Origin: an uncultured Paracoccaceae bacterium
Lineage (GTDB): Bacteria; Pseudomonadota; Alphaproteobacteria; Rhodobacterales; Rhodobacteraceae
DNA: 53,064 nt
Direction: 5' to 3'
Assembly (NCBI GenBank): GCA_938049225.1
Contig: CALICM010000082.1
Coordinates: forward strand, 1-53,064
Below are positions 38,634 to 46,200 of this stretch, piece after piece (positions within the stretch are counted from its first letter, which is position 1; the number at the start of each line of letters is the position of its first letter). The translations under genes and the position numbers were made by a program. Below the pieces are notes generated by a model, which saw only the letters and a list, made by a program, of their open reading frames with translations, was not told the origin of the DNA and made no database searches.

Positions 38634-39899
38634 ATGAAATCCATCTTCAAAGCGTCGCTTGCGGCGCTGGCAACGGCAACTATGCTCAGCGGTCCGGTTT
38701 CAGCCGATGGCCACGCGGCCCTCAGCGGCGACTTGAAAATCTTCCTCGATACATCGAACCCCGCGCCCCGCGCGACAATGGAAGACATGATCGCCCGGTT
38801 CAACGAACTGCACCCTGACCTCAACATCGAGACCAACGTCATCGACCGCGAGGCCTATAAGACGCAGATCCGCAATTTCCTGACCGCTAATGCGCCCGAT
38901 GTGGCCACTTGGTACGCCGCCAACCGGATGCGTCCCTATGTCGAGGCTGGTTTGTTCGAGGATGTGTCGGACCTCTATGAAGATCCCGAGATCGCCGAGG
39001 GTCTCGCCTCGACCAAAGGTGCTTTGACCATCGACGGCAAGCAATGGGGCGTCGCCTATACCTACTACCAGTGGGGTGTCTACTACCGCGAGGATATCTT
39101 CAACGAGCTGGGCTTGACCGAGCCCGCGACCTGGGAGGAAGAGAAGGCCAACTGCCAGGCGATCCTCGATTCGGGCCGCAAGTGCTATACGATCGGGACC
39201 AAGTTCCTTTGGACCGCTGGCGGCTGGTTCGACTACCTGAACCTGCGCACCAATGGCTTTGACTTCCATATGCAGCTGGCCGCGGGCGAGATCCCCTGGA
39301 CCGACGATCGTGTGAAGCAGACCTTTGCCAATTGGCGCGAGCTGATCGATATGGGCGCTTTTATTGACAACCACGCCAGCTATTCCTGGCAAGAGGCGCT
39401 GCCGTTCATGGTCAATGGCGAAGCCGCAGCCTATCTGATGGGTAACTTTGCGGTGGCGCCGCTGCGCGATGCGGGCCTGACAGACGATCAACTGGACTTC
39501 TACCAGTTCCCGGTCATCAACCCAGATGTCGCGCTGGCCGAAGATGCGCCGACCGATACGTTCCACATCCCAGCTCAGGCCCAGAACAAAGACGCCGCGC
39601 GCGCCTTCCTGAAGTTCGTCGCCTCGGCAGACAACCAGACGCTGATCAACAATGGCGACAACCTGGGCCAGTTGCCGGTGAATGCTGCCTCGTCGGTCGA
39701 TGATGATGAGTTCCTAAACCAGGGCTTCGAAATGCTGTCGACCAACAGCACCGGCGGTGTTGCACAGTTCTTCGACCGCGACTTCCCGGCTGAAATGGCC
39801 AAAGCCGGAATGGAGGGCTTCCAGGAGTTCATGGTCAAGCCCGATCAGTTGGACAAGATCCTGGATCGGCTGGAGCGCGTGCGCGAGCGGGTCTACTAA
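38634..39899 (+). CDS. Sugar ABC transporter substrate-binding protein
   Basis: A 421-residue periplasmic protein with a Sec signal (residues 1-25, ending Pro-Val-Ser-Ala-Asp) and the family 1 solute-binding fold. The Arg-Phe-Asn-Glu-Leu-His-Pro-Asp motif near residue 55, the Ala-Pro-Asp-Val-Ala-Thr-Trp-Tyr region and a Tyr-Tyr-Arg-Glu-Asp-Ile-Phe segment near residue 150 are typical. GGGAGG lies upstream. It starts the galactoside operon and is separated from the first permease by a strong palindrome. The operon enzymes suggest alpha- and beta-galactosides as ligands. Confidence 0.93.
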   Translation: MKSIFKASLAALATATMLSGPVSADGHAALSGDLKIFLDTSNPAPRATMEDMIARFNELHPDLNIETNVIDREAYKTQIRNFLTANAPDVATWYAANRMRPYVEAGLFEDVSDLYEDPEIAEGLASTKGALTIDGKQWGVAYTYYQWGVYYREDIFNELGLTEPATWEEEKANCQAILDSGRKCYTIGTKFLWTAGGWFDYLNLRTNGFDFHMQLAAGEIPWTDDRVKQTFANWRELIDMGAFIDNHASYSWQEALPFMVNGEAAAYLMGNFAVAPLRDAGLTDDQLDFYQFPVINPDVALAEDAPTDTFHIPAQAQNKDAARAFLKFVASADNQTLINNGDNLGQLPVNAASSVDDDEFLNQGFEMLSTNSTGGVAQFFDRDFPAEMAKAGMEGFQEFMVKPDQLDKILDRLERVRERVY

Positions 39900-39913
39900 G
39901 AGAGCCTTGCGGG

Positions 39914-39980
39914 GGTGGGCAGATTGCCCACCCTAAGACACGTCCCACCCTGCGCCGGTAGGGTGGGCAATCTGCCCACC
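39914..39980. repeat. Perfect 22-base nested inverted repeat between binding protein and permease
   Basis: The left arm (39914-39935) and right arm (39959-39980) are perfect reverse complements over 22 bases, with a 23-base loop. Each arm is itself a short palindrome (GGTGGGCA / TGCCCACC), and a third stem CCCACCCT / AGGGTGGG (39943-39950, 39960-39967) overlaps, so several hairpins can form in the message. The position right after the binding-protein gene suits an mRNA-stabilising or attenuating element like those after malE. It may also belong to a dispersed repeat family. Confidence 0.8.
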
Positions 39981-39994
39981 AAGATCAGGAGAGC

Positions 39995-40927
39995 ATGATG
40001 GCCGACGCAGCCCTCCCTCTGGCCCAAGGCGCACAGCCGCCGCGCGGTTGGTGGAAACGCAACCAGCAAACACTGGCACCCTGGCTGTTCTTGGCCCCCG
40101 GGGCCGCGTTTTTCCTGCTCTATGTGATTTTCCCGATCTTCCAATCCTTCCAGGTCTCGTTCTACGAATGGGACGGGTTGGGCGAGGCCGAATATGTCGG
40201 TCTGCGCAATTATGACGAGCTTTGGTACGACGACGCTTTCTACACCTCGCTGAAGAACAACGTCATCTGGCTGGTGCTGTATCTGGCGGCAATCCCCGCG
40301 GGTCTGTTCATCGCCCTTTTCCTAAACCAAAAAGTCTTTGCGATCCGGCTTTACAAATCGCTGTTCTTCTTCCCTTTCGTGATCAGCCAGGTTGTTGTCG
40401 CCCTGGTGTTCAGTTGGTTTTACGACCCGACCTTTGGCCTGTTCAACGAATTCATCGGCCTCTTTGGCCTCGGCCCCATCGCGGTCCTTGGGGACGAGCG
40501 TTATGTGACCGTGGGCATCATCATGGCAGGCCTTTGGCCGCAAACCGCCTATTGCATGATCCTGTACCTTACCGGCCTGAACGCAGTCGATCCCGAACAG
40601 ATCGAGGCGGGGCGGCTGGACGGCGCCAAAGGCTGGCGCATGTTGTGGTATGTCGTTCTGCCGCAACTCAAGCCAGCCACTTTCATTGCTTTCGTGGTGA
40701 CCATCATCGGCGCGCTACGGTCCTTTGACCTGATCTCGGTCATGACCAATGGGGGGCCGTTTGGCGAAAGCCGGGTGCTGGCCTTCTATATGTTCGAGGT
40801 CGCACTCAGCGAATACGGCTTCCGCATGGGGTATGGTGCGGCCATCGCGGTCATACTGTTCATGATTATGATGATCTACATCGCCTTCTTCCTGTGGAAG
40901 ATGTACCGCGACGAGAGGGAGGGCTAA
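39995..40927 (+). CDS. Sugar ABC transporter permease, MalF type
   Basis: A permease of 309-310 residues with six transmembrane helices and the cytoplasmic EAA loop near residue 205 (Glu-Ala-Gly-Arg-Leu-Asp-Gly-Ala-Lys-Gly-Trp-Arg-Met-Leu-Trp-Tyr-Val-Val-Leu-Pro) that contacts the ATPase. AGGAG precedes two adjacent ATG codons (39995 and 39998); the second has better spacing. It is followed by its MalG-type partner after only four bases. Confidence 0.93.
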   Translation: MMADAALPLAQGAQPPRGWWKRNQQTLAPWLFLAPGAAFFLLYVIFPIFQSFQVSFYEWDGLGEAEYVGLRNYDELWYDDAFYTSLKNNVIWLVLYLAAIPAGLFIALFLNQKVFAIRLYKSLFFFPFVISQVVVALVFSWFYDPTFGLFNEFIGLFGLGPIAVLGDERYVTVGIIMAGLWPQTAYCMILYLTGLNAVDPEQIEAGRLDGAKGWRMLWYVVLPQLKPATFIAFVVTIIGALRSFDLISVMTNGGPFGESRVLAFYMFEVALSEYGFRMGYGAAIAVILFMIMMIYIAFFLWKMYRDEREG

Positions 40928-40931
40928 GCTT

Positions 40932-41780
40932 ATGTTCCCGGTACCCGTCGAAAAATCCTCCCCCGCGATCCGCTATGGCTATCAAGCGCTGCTGCCGGTG
41001 GTGCTGATCATTTGGCTGCTGCCGCTGATCGCGGTCGCCATCTTCTCGATCAAACCCGAAAGCGATTTTGCCAGCGCCAACTACTGGGGCTGGCCCGAGA
41101 ACTTGGCGTTTTGGGAGAATTACGGCCTGGTCTTCGCGGGCTCAGATATGCCGCGCTACCTGCTGAATTCGGTTTTCATTACGGTGCCAACTGTGATTGG
41201 CGCTGTGGCGCTCAGCTGCATGACCGGCTTCGCTCTGGGGATATATAAGTTCAAGGCGGGAATTTGGATCTTCTTCCTGTTCGTCGCGGGCAATTTCGTG
41301 CCGTTTCAGATCCTTATGGTGCCGGTGCGCGAGTTGACCCTGGATATGGGGCTCTATGACACCAAAACCGGCTTGGTTCTGTTCCATGTCGCCTTCCAAA
41401 CCGGGTTCTGCACGCTTTTCATGCGGAATTTCATCAAAGCGCTGCCTTACGCGCTGATCGAGGCAGCTCGTGTCGAAGGTGTCTCGGAAATCCGCATCTT
41501 TTGGTACGTTGTCCTGCCGATGATGAAACCGGCCATTGCTGCCCTCGCGGTCCTGATTTTCACCTTCATCTGGAATGATTACTTCTGGGCCATCGTGCTG
41601 ACCCAAGGCGCCGACAGCCAGCCGGTCACGGCTGGGATCACCAGCTTCAATGCGCAGTACCGCGCCGCCTATCACCTAATGAGTGCAGGTTCCATTGTCG
41701 CCGCCTTGCCGCCCGTGATGATGTTCTTCGCGATGCAAAAACACTTCATCGCGGGTCTTACCTTGGGTGCCGTGAAATGA
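40932..41780 (+). CDS. Sugar ABC transporter permease, MalG type
   Basis: A 282-residue permease with six helices and an EAA loop (Glu-Ala-Ala-Arg-Val-Glu-Gly-Val-Ser-Glu-Ile-Arg-Ile-Phe-Trp-Tyr-Val-Val-Leu-Pro) near residue 180. The C-terminus ends Lys-His-Phe-Ile-Ala-Gly-Leu-Thr-Leu-Gly-Ala-Val-Lys, characteristic of MalG-type subunits. The stop overlaps the alpha-galactosidase start as ATGA, linking uptake and hydrolysis genes in one translated unit. Confidence 0.93.
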   Translation: MFPVPVEKSSPAIRYGYQALLPVVLIIWLLPLIAVAIFSIKPESDFASANYWGWPENLAFWENYGLVFAGSDMPRYLLNSVFITVPTVIGAVALSCMTGFALGIYKFKAGIWIFFLFVAGNFVPFQILMVPVRELTLDMGLYDTKTGLVLFHVAFQTGFCTLFMRNFIKALPYALIEAARVEGVSEIRIFWYVVLPMMKPAIAALAVLIFTFIWNDYFWAIVLTQGADSQPVTAGITSFNAQYRAAYHLMSAGSIVAALPPVMMFFAMQKHFIAGLTLGAVK

Positions 41781-43870
41781 CGCGCTGCTGGCGTTTCGAT
41801 ACGCTGGCACAAACCCTGGTCCTGGCAAGCCGCGATGATCACCTGCCCGAGGTGGTCTATTGGTCAGGCCCCTTGGATCAGGGCGAGGATCTGGCGACAC
41901 TTTCCACCGCAATGGCCGCCTCGCCCCCGGGCGGGGTGCTGGACAAGATCCAGCCGATCAGCGTGTGTCCACAATGGATCGACGGGTTCACAGGCGGTCA
42001 GGGCGCCGAGATCCGTGACACCGATGGCGTCGCTGCCACGCTGCGCTTGCGATATGATGGCGAGGATCCCTTCGAGGGCGGCCTCGACCTGCGCTTTGCC
42101 GATCTTGATCAAGGCGTGCTCTACACGCTGACCCTTCGCACCTATGCCGACAGCGATGTTCTGGCGCTGACAGCGACGCTGACCCAGTCCGACGGGGCGG
42201 GGGGGCACATTGTCTGGCTGTCTGCCCCTGTGATCCCCACCGGCCCGCGGGTGACCGAGGTCATTGAGTTTTCCGGCCGTTGGTGCGGTGAGTTTCAATC
42301 CACCCGCACCCCGCTGACCCCCGGCGCTCGCCTGCGCGAAAACCGGCTGGGCCGCTCGGGTCACGAGCATTTCCCCGGCATCTTGCTGCCCAACATCGGC
42401 ACCACGGAAACCCGGGGCGAGGCCTTTGGCATCACCTTGGGACAATCCTGCGGTCACCGCCATGTCATCGAAACCCTGCCGGACGGACGTACCCAAGTGC
42501 AGTTTGGCCCTACACCGGGCCAGTTTCTGGGCCGTGCGGCCACCTCTGGACCGCTCTACTTGACCCGCTCGGACCAGGGCCTGAACGGTGTCAGCCAAGC
42601 GTTTCACAGCTACCTGCGGACCCATGCCCTGAACTACGCTGATCCCGACCGCCCCCGTCCTGTCCACTATAATTGTTGGGAGGCGGTCTATTTCGACCAT
42701 GACCTCAACACGCTCAAAGACCTTGCTGACCGCGCCGCCGATCTGGGCGTCGAACGTTTTGTGCTGGACGACGGCTGGTTCGGGGCGCGCGACGACGATA
42801 CCACCTCGCTGGGCGATTGGCTGGTCGACTTGCGCAAATGGCCCAGTGGCCTGGGCCCGCTGATCGACCATGTTCATGCCCACGGTATGACCTTCGGCCT
42901 GTGGTTCGAGCCCGAGATGATCAATGACAACAGCGACTTGGCCCGCAAAAACCCAACCTGGTTTCTGGGGCCCAAGGACCAGGTGACCGGCCGCCATCAA
43001 TTCGTCCTCGACCTCGCCATTCCCGAGGTCAGCGATGAGTTGTTCCGCTTGATCGACGCGATCCTGACTGACCACGGGATCGACTACATCAAATGGGACC
43101 ACAACCGCGTTCAGCCCTTCCCCGATCCGCGCCAGGCCGAGGCGCTTTATGCGCTGCTTGCCCGCTTGCGCGGCAAACACCCCGATGTCGAGATCGAGAC
43201 CTGCGCCTCGGGCGGTGGACGCATCGACTTTGGCATCCTGCAACACACGCAACGGGTTTGGCTGAGTGACAGCAACGACAGCCAGGAACGTTGGAAAATC
43301 CAGCGTGGCGCGTCGTACTTCATCCCGCCCGAGGTCACCGGCTCGCACATCGGTCCACGCATCTGCCACACCTCAGGCCGCAATCTGCCGATGGGGTACC
43401 GCGCGGCCGTGGCAGGGTCGCGCGCGATGGGTCTTGAGATGGACCTGCGCGAGTTGACGGGGGATGAATCAGCCCGCGTCAAGGACGACATCGCGGCTTT
43501 CAAACAACGCCGTGGCCTGATCCACACCGGCAAGCTGCACCGGCTCGACGTCACCGACCCGGCCGTTCTGGCCGAGATGCATGTGGCCCAAGACGATAGC
43601 GCCTTTATCGTCTTTGCTGCGCAAATGCAGCCCTCGGCTCAGACCTTGCCCCGTCCCGTTTGTCTGACAGGCCTTGACCCCACCGCCCGCTATGCCGTGC
43701 AACTAGCCAACCCCCAGGACGTCCCCGCTGCCCTTAACCGTGGTCCCCGTAGCCCTTTGCACAGCGGCGCGGTGATCACAGTTTCGGGTGCCGTGCTGAT
43801 GAACACGGGCCTGCAGTTGCCTGGCGCTTTTCCCGACACCATCTGGACCCTTACCGGAGCACGCCTATGA
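41777..43870 (+). CDS. Alpha-galactosidase, glycoside hydrolase family 36
   Basis: A 697-residue cytosolic GH36 enzyme without a signal peptide. An N-terminal beta-sandwich (about 1-280) precedes the TIM barrel. The nucleophile is Asp441 in an Ile-Lys-Trp-Asp-His-Asn-Arg motif; the acid/base lies in the Leu-Ser-Asp-Ser-Asn-Asp stretch (Asp498 or Asp501). A Val-Leu-Asp-Asp-Gly-Trp-Phe-Gly motif near residue 330 binds substrate. It splits alpha-galactosides such as melibiose, raffinose-type sugars or galactosylglycerol after uptake. The family and length of about 700 match well. Confidence 0.93.
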   Translation: MTRCWRFDTLAQTLVLASRDDHLPEVVYWSGPLDQGEDLATLSTAMAASPPGGVLDKIQPISVCPQWIDGFTGGQGAEIRDTDGVAATLRLRYDGEDPFEGGLDLRFADLDQGVLYTLTLRTYADSDVLALTATLTQSDGAGGHIVWLSAPVIPTGPRVTEVIEFSGRWCGEFQSTRTPLTPGARLRENRLGRSGHEHFPGILLPNIGTTETRGEAFGITLGQSCGHRHVIETLPDGRTQVQFGPTPGQFLGRAATSGPLYLTRSDQGLNGVSQAFHSYLRTHALNYADPDRPRPVHYNCWEAVYFDHDLNTLKDLADRAADLGVERFVLDDGWFGARDDDTTSLGDWLVDLRKWPSGLGPLIDHVHAHGMTFGLWFEPEMINDNSDLARKNPTWFLGPKDQVTGRHQFVLDLAIPEVSDELFRLIDAILTDHGIDYIKWDHNRVQPFPDPRQAEALYALLARLRGKHPDVEIETCASGGGRIDFGILQHTQRVWLSDSNDSQERWKIQRGASYFIPPEVTGSHIGPRICHTSGRNLPMGYRAAVAGSRAMGLEMDLRELTGDESARVKDDIAAFKQRRGLIHTGKLHRLDVTDPAVLAEMHVAQDDSAFIVFAAQMQPSAQTLPRPVCLTGLDPTARYAVQLANPQDVPAALNRGPRSPLHSGAVITVSGAVLMNTGLQLPGAFPDTIWTLTGARL

Positions 43871-44634
43871 CCTATGCCACTTTCCATGACCTCGCGGGCC
43901 GGTCGGTCTATATCACCGGCGGCGGTTCGGGCATTGGGGCCGATCTGACCGAAGGTTTCCTGGCCCAGGGCTGCAAGGTTGCTTTTGTCCAGCGGTCGGA
44001 TGCGACCGCGTTTTGCGACGAGATGGAGGCCAAGCATGGGCGACGCCCCTTGTTCATCCAATGCGATCTGACGGATGTCGAAGCCCTCAAAGCCTCGATC
44101 GACCAATCCGCCGAAGCGCATGGCCCCATCACCGTGCTGGTCAACAACGCGGCCAACGACAAACGCCACCCGATCCAGGGCTTTACGGTGGCCGAATGGG
44201 ATCAGATGCAGGCGATCAACCTGCGCCCGCATTTCTTCACCACCCAGGCGGTGGCCCAAGGAATGAAGGCGGCGGGCGGCGGATCGGTCATCAATTTCTC
44301 CTCCGTGAGTTACATGATGGGCAATGGTGGCTATGCGGCCTATACCAGTGCCAAAGCCGGGATCACGGGCCTGACCCGGGGCCTGGCGCGGGATCTGGGT
44401 CCCGACAAAATCCGCGTGAATGCGCTGATGCCTGGCTGGGTGCTGACCCAAAAGCAACTCGACAAATGGGCTACGCCCGAGGGGCTTGAGGCGCATCTGG
44501 ATCGCCAATGCCTGAAGGAGCATTTGGTGCCCAGCGATATCGTTGATGGCACGCTGTTTCTTGCCTCGAAAACCTCGCGTATGATGACCGGGCAGGCCTT
44601 GGTGATTGACGGTGGGGTTGTGGTGACCGGATGA
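43867..44634 (+). CDS. SDR-family sugar dehydrogenase, probable D-galactose 1-dehydrogenase
   Basis: A 255-residue short-chain dehydrogenase. The coenzyme loop Thr-Gly-Gly-Gly-Ser-Gly-Ile-Gly is near residue 18, Asn-Asn-Ala-Ala-Asn-Asp near residue 94, the catalytic Ser near residue 145 and Tyr-x-x-x-Lys (Tyr-Thr-Ser-Ala-Lys) near residue 160. The Asn-Asp-Lys-Arg-His-Pro segment after the Asn-Asn-Ala motif is common in galactose/fucose dehydrogenases of this family. Placed between alpha-galactosidase and DgoK, it most likely oxidises galactose to galactonolactone. ATGA overlaps occur at both ends. Confidence 0.82.
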   Translation: MTYATFHDLAGRSVYITGGGSGIGADLTEGFLAQGCKVAFVQRSDATAFCDEMEAKHGRRPLFIQCDLTDVEALKASIDQSAEAHGPITVLVNNAANDKRHPIQGFTVAEWDQMQAINLRPHFFTTQAVAQGMKAAGGGSVINFSSVSYMMGNGGYAAYTSAKAGITGLTRGLARDLGPDKIRVNALMPGWVLTQKQLDKWATPEGLEAHLDRQCLKEHLVPSDIVDGTLFLASKTSRMMTGQALVIDGGVVVTG

Positions 44635-45563
44635 GCGCAGATGCAGATATCAACGCGACCTGGGTCGCCGTGGACTGGGGAACCTCGACCCTGCGCGCTT
44701 GGGCAATGGACCCCGGCGGGCGGGTGTTGGCCCAGGCGCGCAGCGATCAGGGTATGGCGGGGCTCGCCCCCGGGGCGCATGGGTTTGAGCCCGTACTGCT
44801 GGATCTGATCGCCCCCTGGCTGGGGCAGGGGTGCACCCCTGTCGTCGCCTGCGGCATGGTTGGCTCGCGCCAGGGCTGGGCCGAGGCGGGCTATCGCAAT
44901 GTGCCTGCGGCCCCCTTGTCGGACAACGCCCTGACCCGCGCGCCCAGCCATGATCCGCGCATCGCCTTGCATATCGCGGGCGGTCTGAGCCAGACCAACC
45001 CCGCTGACGTGATGCGCGGCGAGGAGACGCAGATCGCCGGGTTCCTGTCGCAAACGCCGGGGTTCGCTGGCGTGATCGCGATGCCCGGGACCCATTCGAA
45101 ATGGGTCCACATCGTCGATGCGGAAGTGTTCCACTTTGTCAGCTTCATGACGGGTGAGGTGTACGCGCTTCTCGCCAAATCCTCTGTCCTGCGCCACTCG
45201 CTCGACCCCAAGGGCTTTGACGAGGCCGCCTTCTTAGAGGCTTTCTCGGATGCGCTCTCGCACCCCGAACGTTTTGCCGCCAAACTGTTCACTCTGCGCG
45301 CCGAACATCTGTTGCATGGCACTGACCCTCAGGTCGCTGCCGCGCGGCTGAGCGGTGCGCTGCTGGGCCTGGAGGTGGCGGGCGCGAAACCCTATTGGTT
45401 GGGTCAACCCATCGCCCTGATGGCTGCGGGCACTCATGCGAAGCGCTACGGCGCGGCTCTGACCGAGGTGGGCGCCGCGTTCACGCTGCATGATCCGGAC
45501 GCGTGTGTCTTGGATGGGTTGCGCGCCGCCTATCTGACCCTGCAAACCGCAAAGGTTGCCTGA
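44631..45563 (+). CDS. dgoK: 2-Dehydro-3-deoxygalactonokinase
   Basis: A 310-residue kinase of the ASKHA fold. An N-terminal Val-Asp-Trp-Gly-Thr-Ser-Thr-Leu-Arg-Ala-Trp motif (phosphate 1 loop) near residue 12, a Gln-Gly-Met-Ala-Gly segment, a Cys-Gly-Met-Val-Gly-Ser-Arg-Gln-Gly-Trp motif near residue 75 and a Met-Pro-Gly-Thr-His-Ser-Lys-Trp motif near residue 153 are diagnostic for DgoK. It phosphorylates 2-keto-3-deoxygalactonate. The start overlaps the dehydrogenase stop, and the stop overlaps the dgoA start (TGATG). Confidence 0.95.
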   Translation: MSADADINATWVAVDWGTSTLRAWAMDPGGRVLAQARSDQGMAGLAPGAHGFEPVLLDLIAPWLGQGCTPVVACGMVGSRQGWAEAGYRNVPAAPLSDNALTRAPSHDPRIALHIAGGLSQTNPADVMRGEETQIAGFLSQTPGFAGVIAMPGTHSKWVHIVDAEVFHFVSFMTGEVYALLAKSSVLRHSLDPKGFDEAAFLEAFSDALSHPERFAAKLFTLRAEHLLHGTDPQVAAARLSGALLGLEVAGAKPYWLGQPIALMAAGTHAKRYGAALTEVGAAFTLHDPDACVLDGLRAAYLTLQTAKVA

Positions 45564-46168
45564 TGACCCGAAAACTGATCGCCATCCTGCGCGGCATCCA
45601 TCCAGACGAGGCCGTCGCGGTGACCACCGCCATCCTGGACGCCGGGATCACGATGATCGAGGTGCCGCTGAACTCGCCGCACCCGATGACCAGCATCTCG
45701 AAAACGGCGCATGCGCTGCGGGGACGTGGGAGCTTTGGGGCAGGAACCGTCCTTACGGAAATCGACGTGCGCGAGGTGGCGGACGCTGGCGGCAGTTTCA
45801 TCGTCTCGCCCAATTGCGATGTGGCCGTCATCGCCGCCACGAAAGCCGCCGGAATGACCTCATATCCTGGCGTTTTCACGCCTTCGGAGTGTTTCGCGGC
45901 CCTTGCCGCTGGCGCGGCCGCGCTGAAAATCTTCCCGGCCGAGATGATGGGACCTGGTGGCTTGAAAGCCGTCAAAGCCGTCTTGCCGCCGCAGGTCGAT
46001 GTCTATGCCGTGGGCGGTGCTGACCCCAGCAACTTCGCTGAATGGATCGCTGCCGGAGCAACGGGCTTTGGTTTGGGGTCGTTTTTGTATAAGCCCGGCC
46101 GTTCAGCGGCCGAGGTTGGACAACGGGCGGCGGAATGCGTCGCCGCCTATGACGCCGCTTTGGGCTGA
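45563..46168 (+). CDS. dgoA: 2-Dehydro-3-deoxy-6-phosphogalactonate aldolase
   Basis: A 201-residue KDPG-type class I aldolase that cleaves 2-keto-3-deoxy-6-phosphogalactonate to pyruvate and glyceraldehyde 3-phosphate. The Schiff-base Lys122 lies in Leu-Lys-Ile-Phe-Pro-Ala-Glu. The early Ile-Leu-Arg-Gly segment and Gly-Ala-Gly-Thr-Val-Leu near residue 59 are typical. ATG 45563 overlaps the dgoK stop by one base and is preferred to an in-frame start 20 codons upstream, which would overlap dgoK. The lactonase and galactonate dehydratase that should feed it are not in the window. Confidence 0.95.
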   Translation: MTRKLIAILRGIHPDEAVAVTTAILDAGITMIEVPLNSPHPMTSISKTAHALRGRGSFGAGTVLTEIDVREVADAGGSFIVSPNCDVAVIAATKAAGMTSYPGVFTPSECFAALAAGAAALKIFPAEMMGPGGLKAVKAVLPPQVDVYAVGGADPSNFAEWIAAGATGFGLGSFLYKPGRSAAEVGQRAAECVAAYDAALG

Positions 46169-46200
46169 CGTTTTTAGATTAGAGTTTTCAGGACCGCACG

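Noticed and set aside
38700-39566. Minus-strand open frame opposite the sugar-binding-protein gene
   Set aside because: It is a shadow of a clear periplasmic binding protein.
41864-43369. A 501-codon minus-strand open frame inside the alpha-galactosidase gene
   Set aside because: It is the antisense of a strong GH36 gene with all catalytic motifs; its product is low in family-like structure and has no ribosome-binding site.
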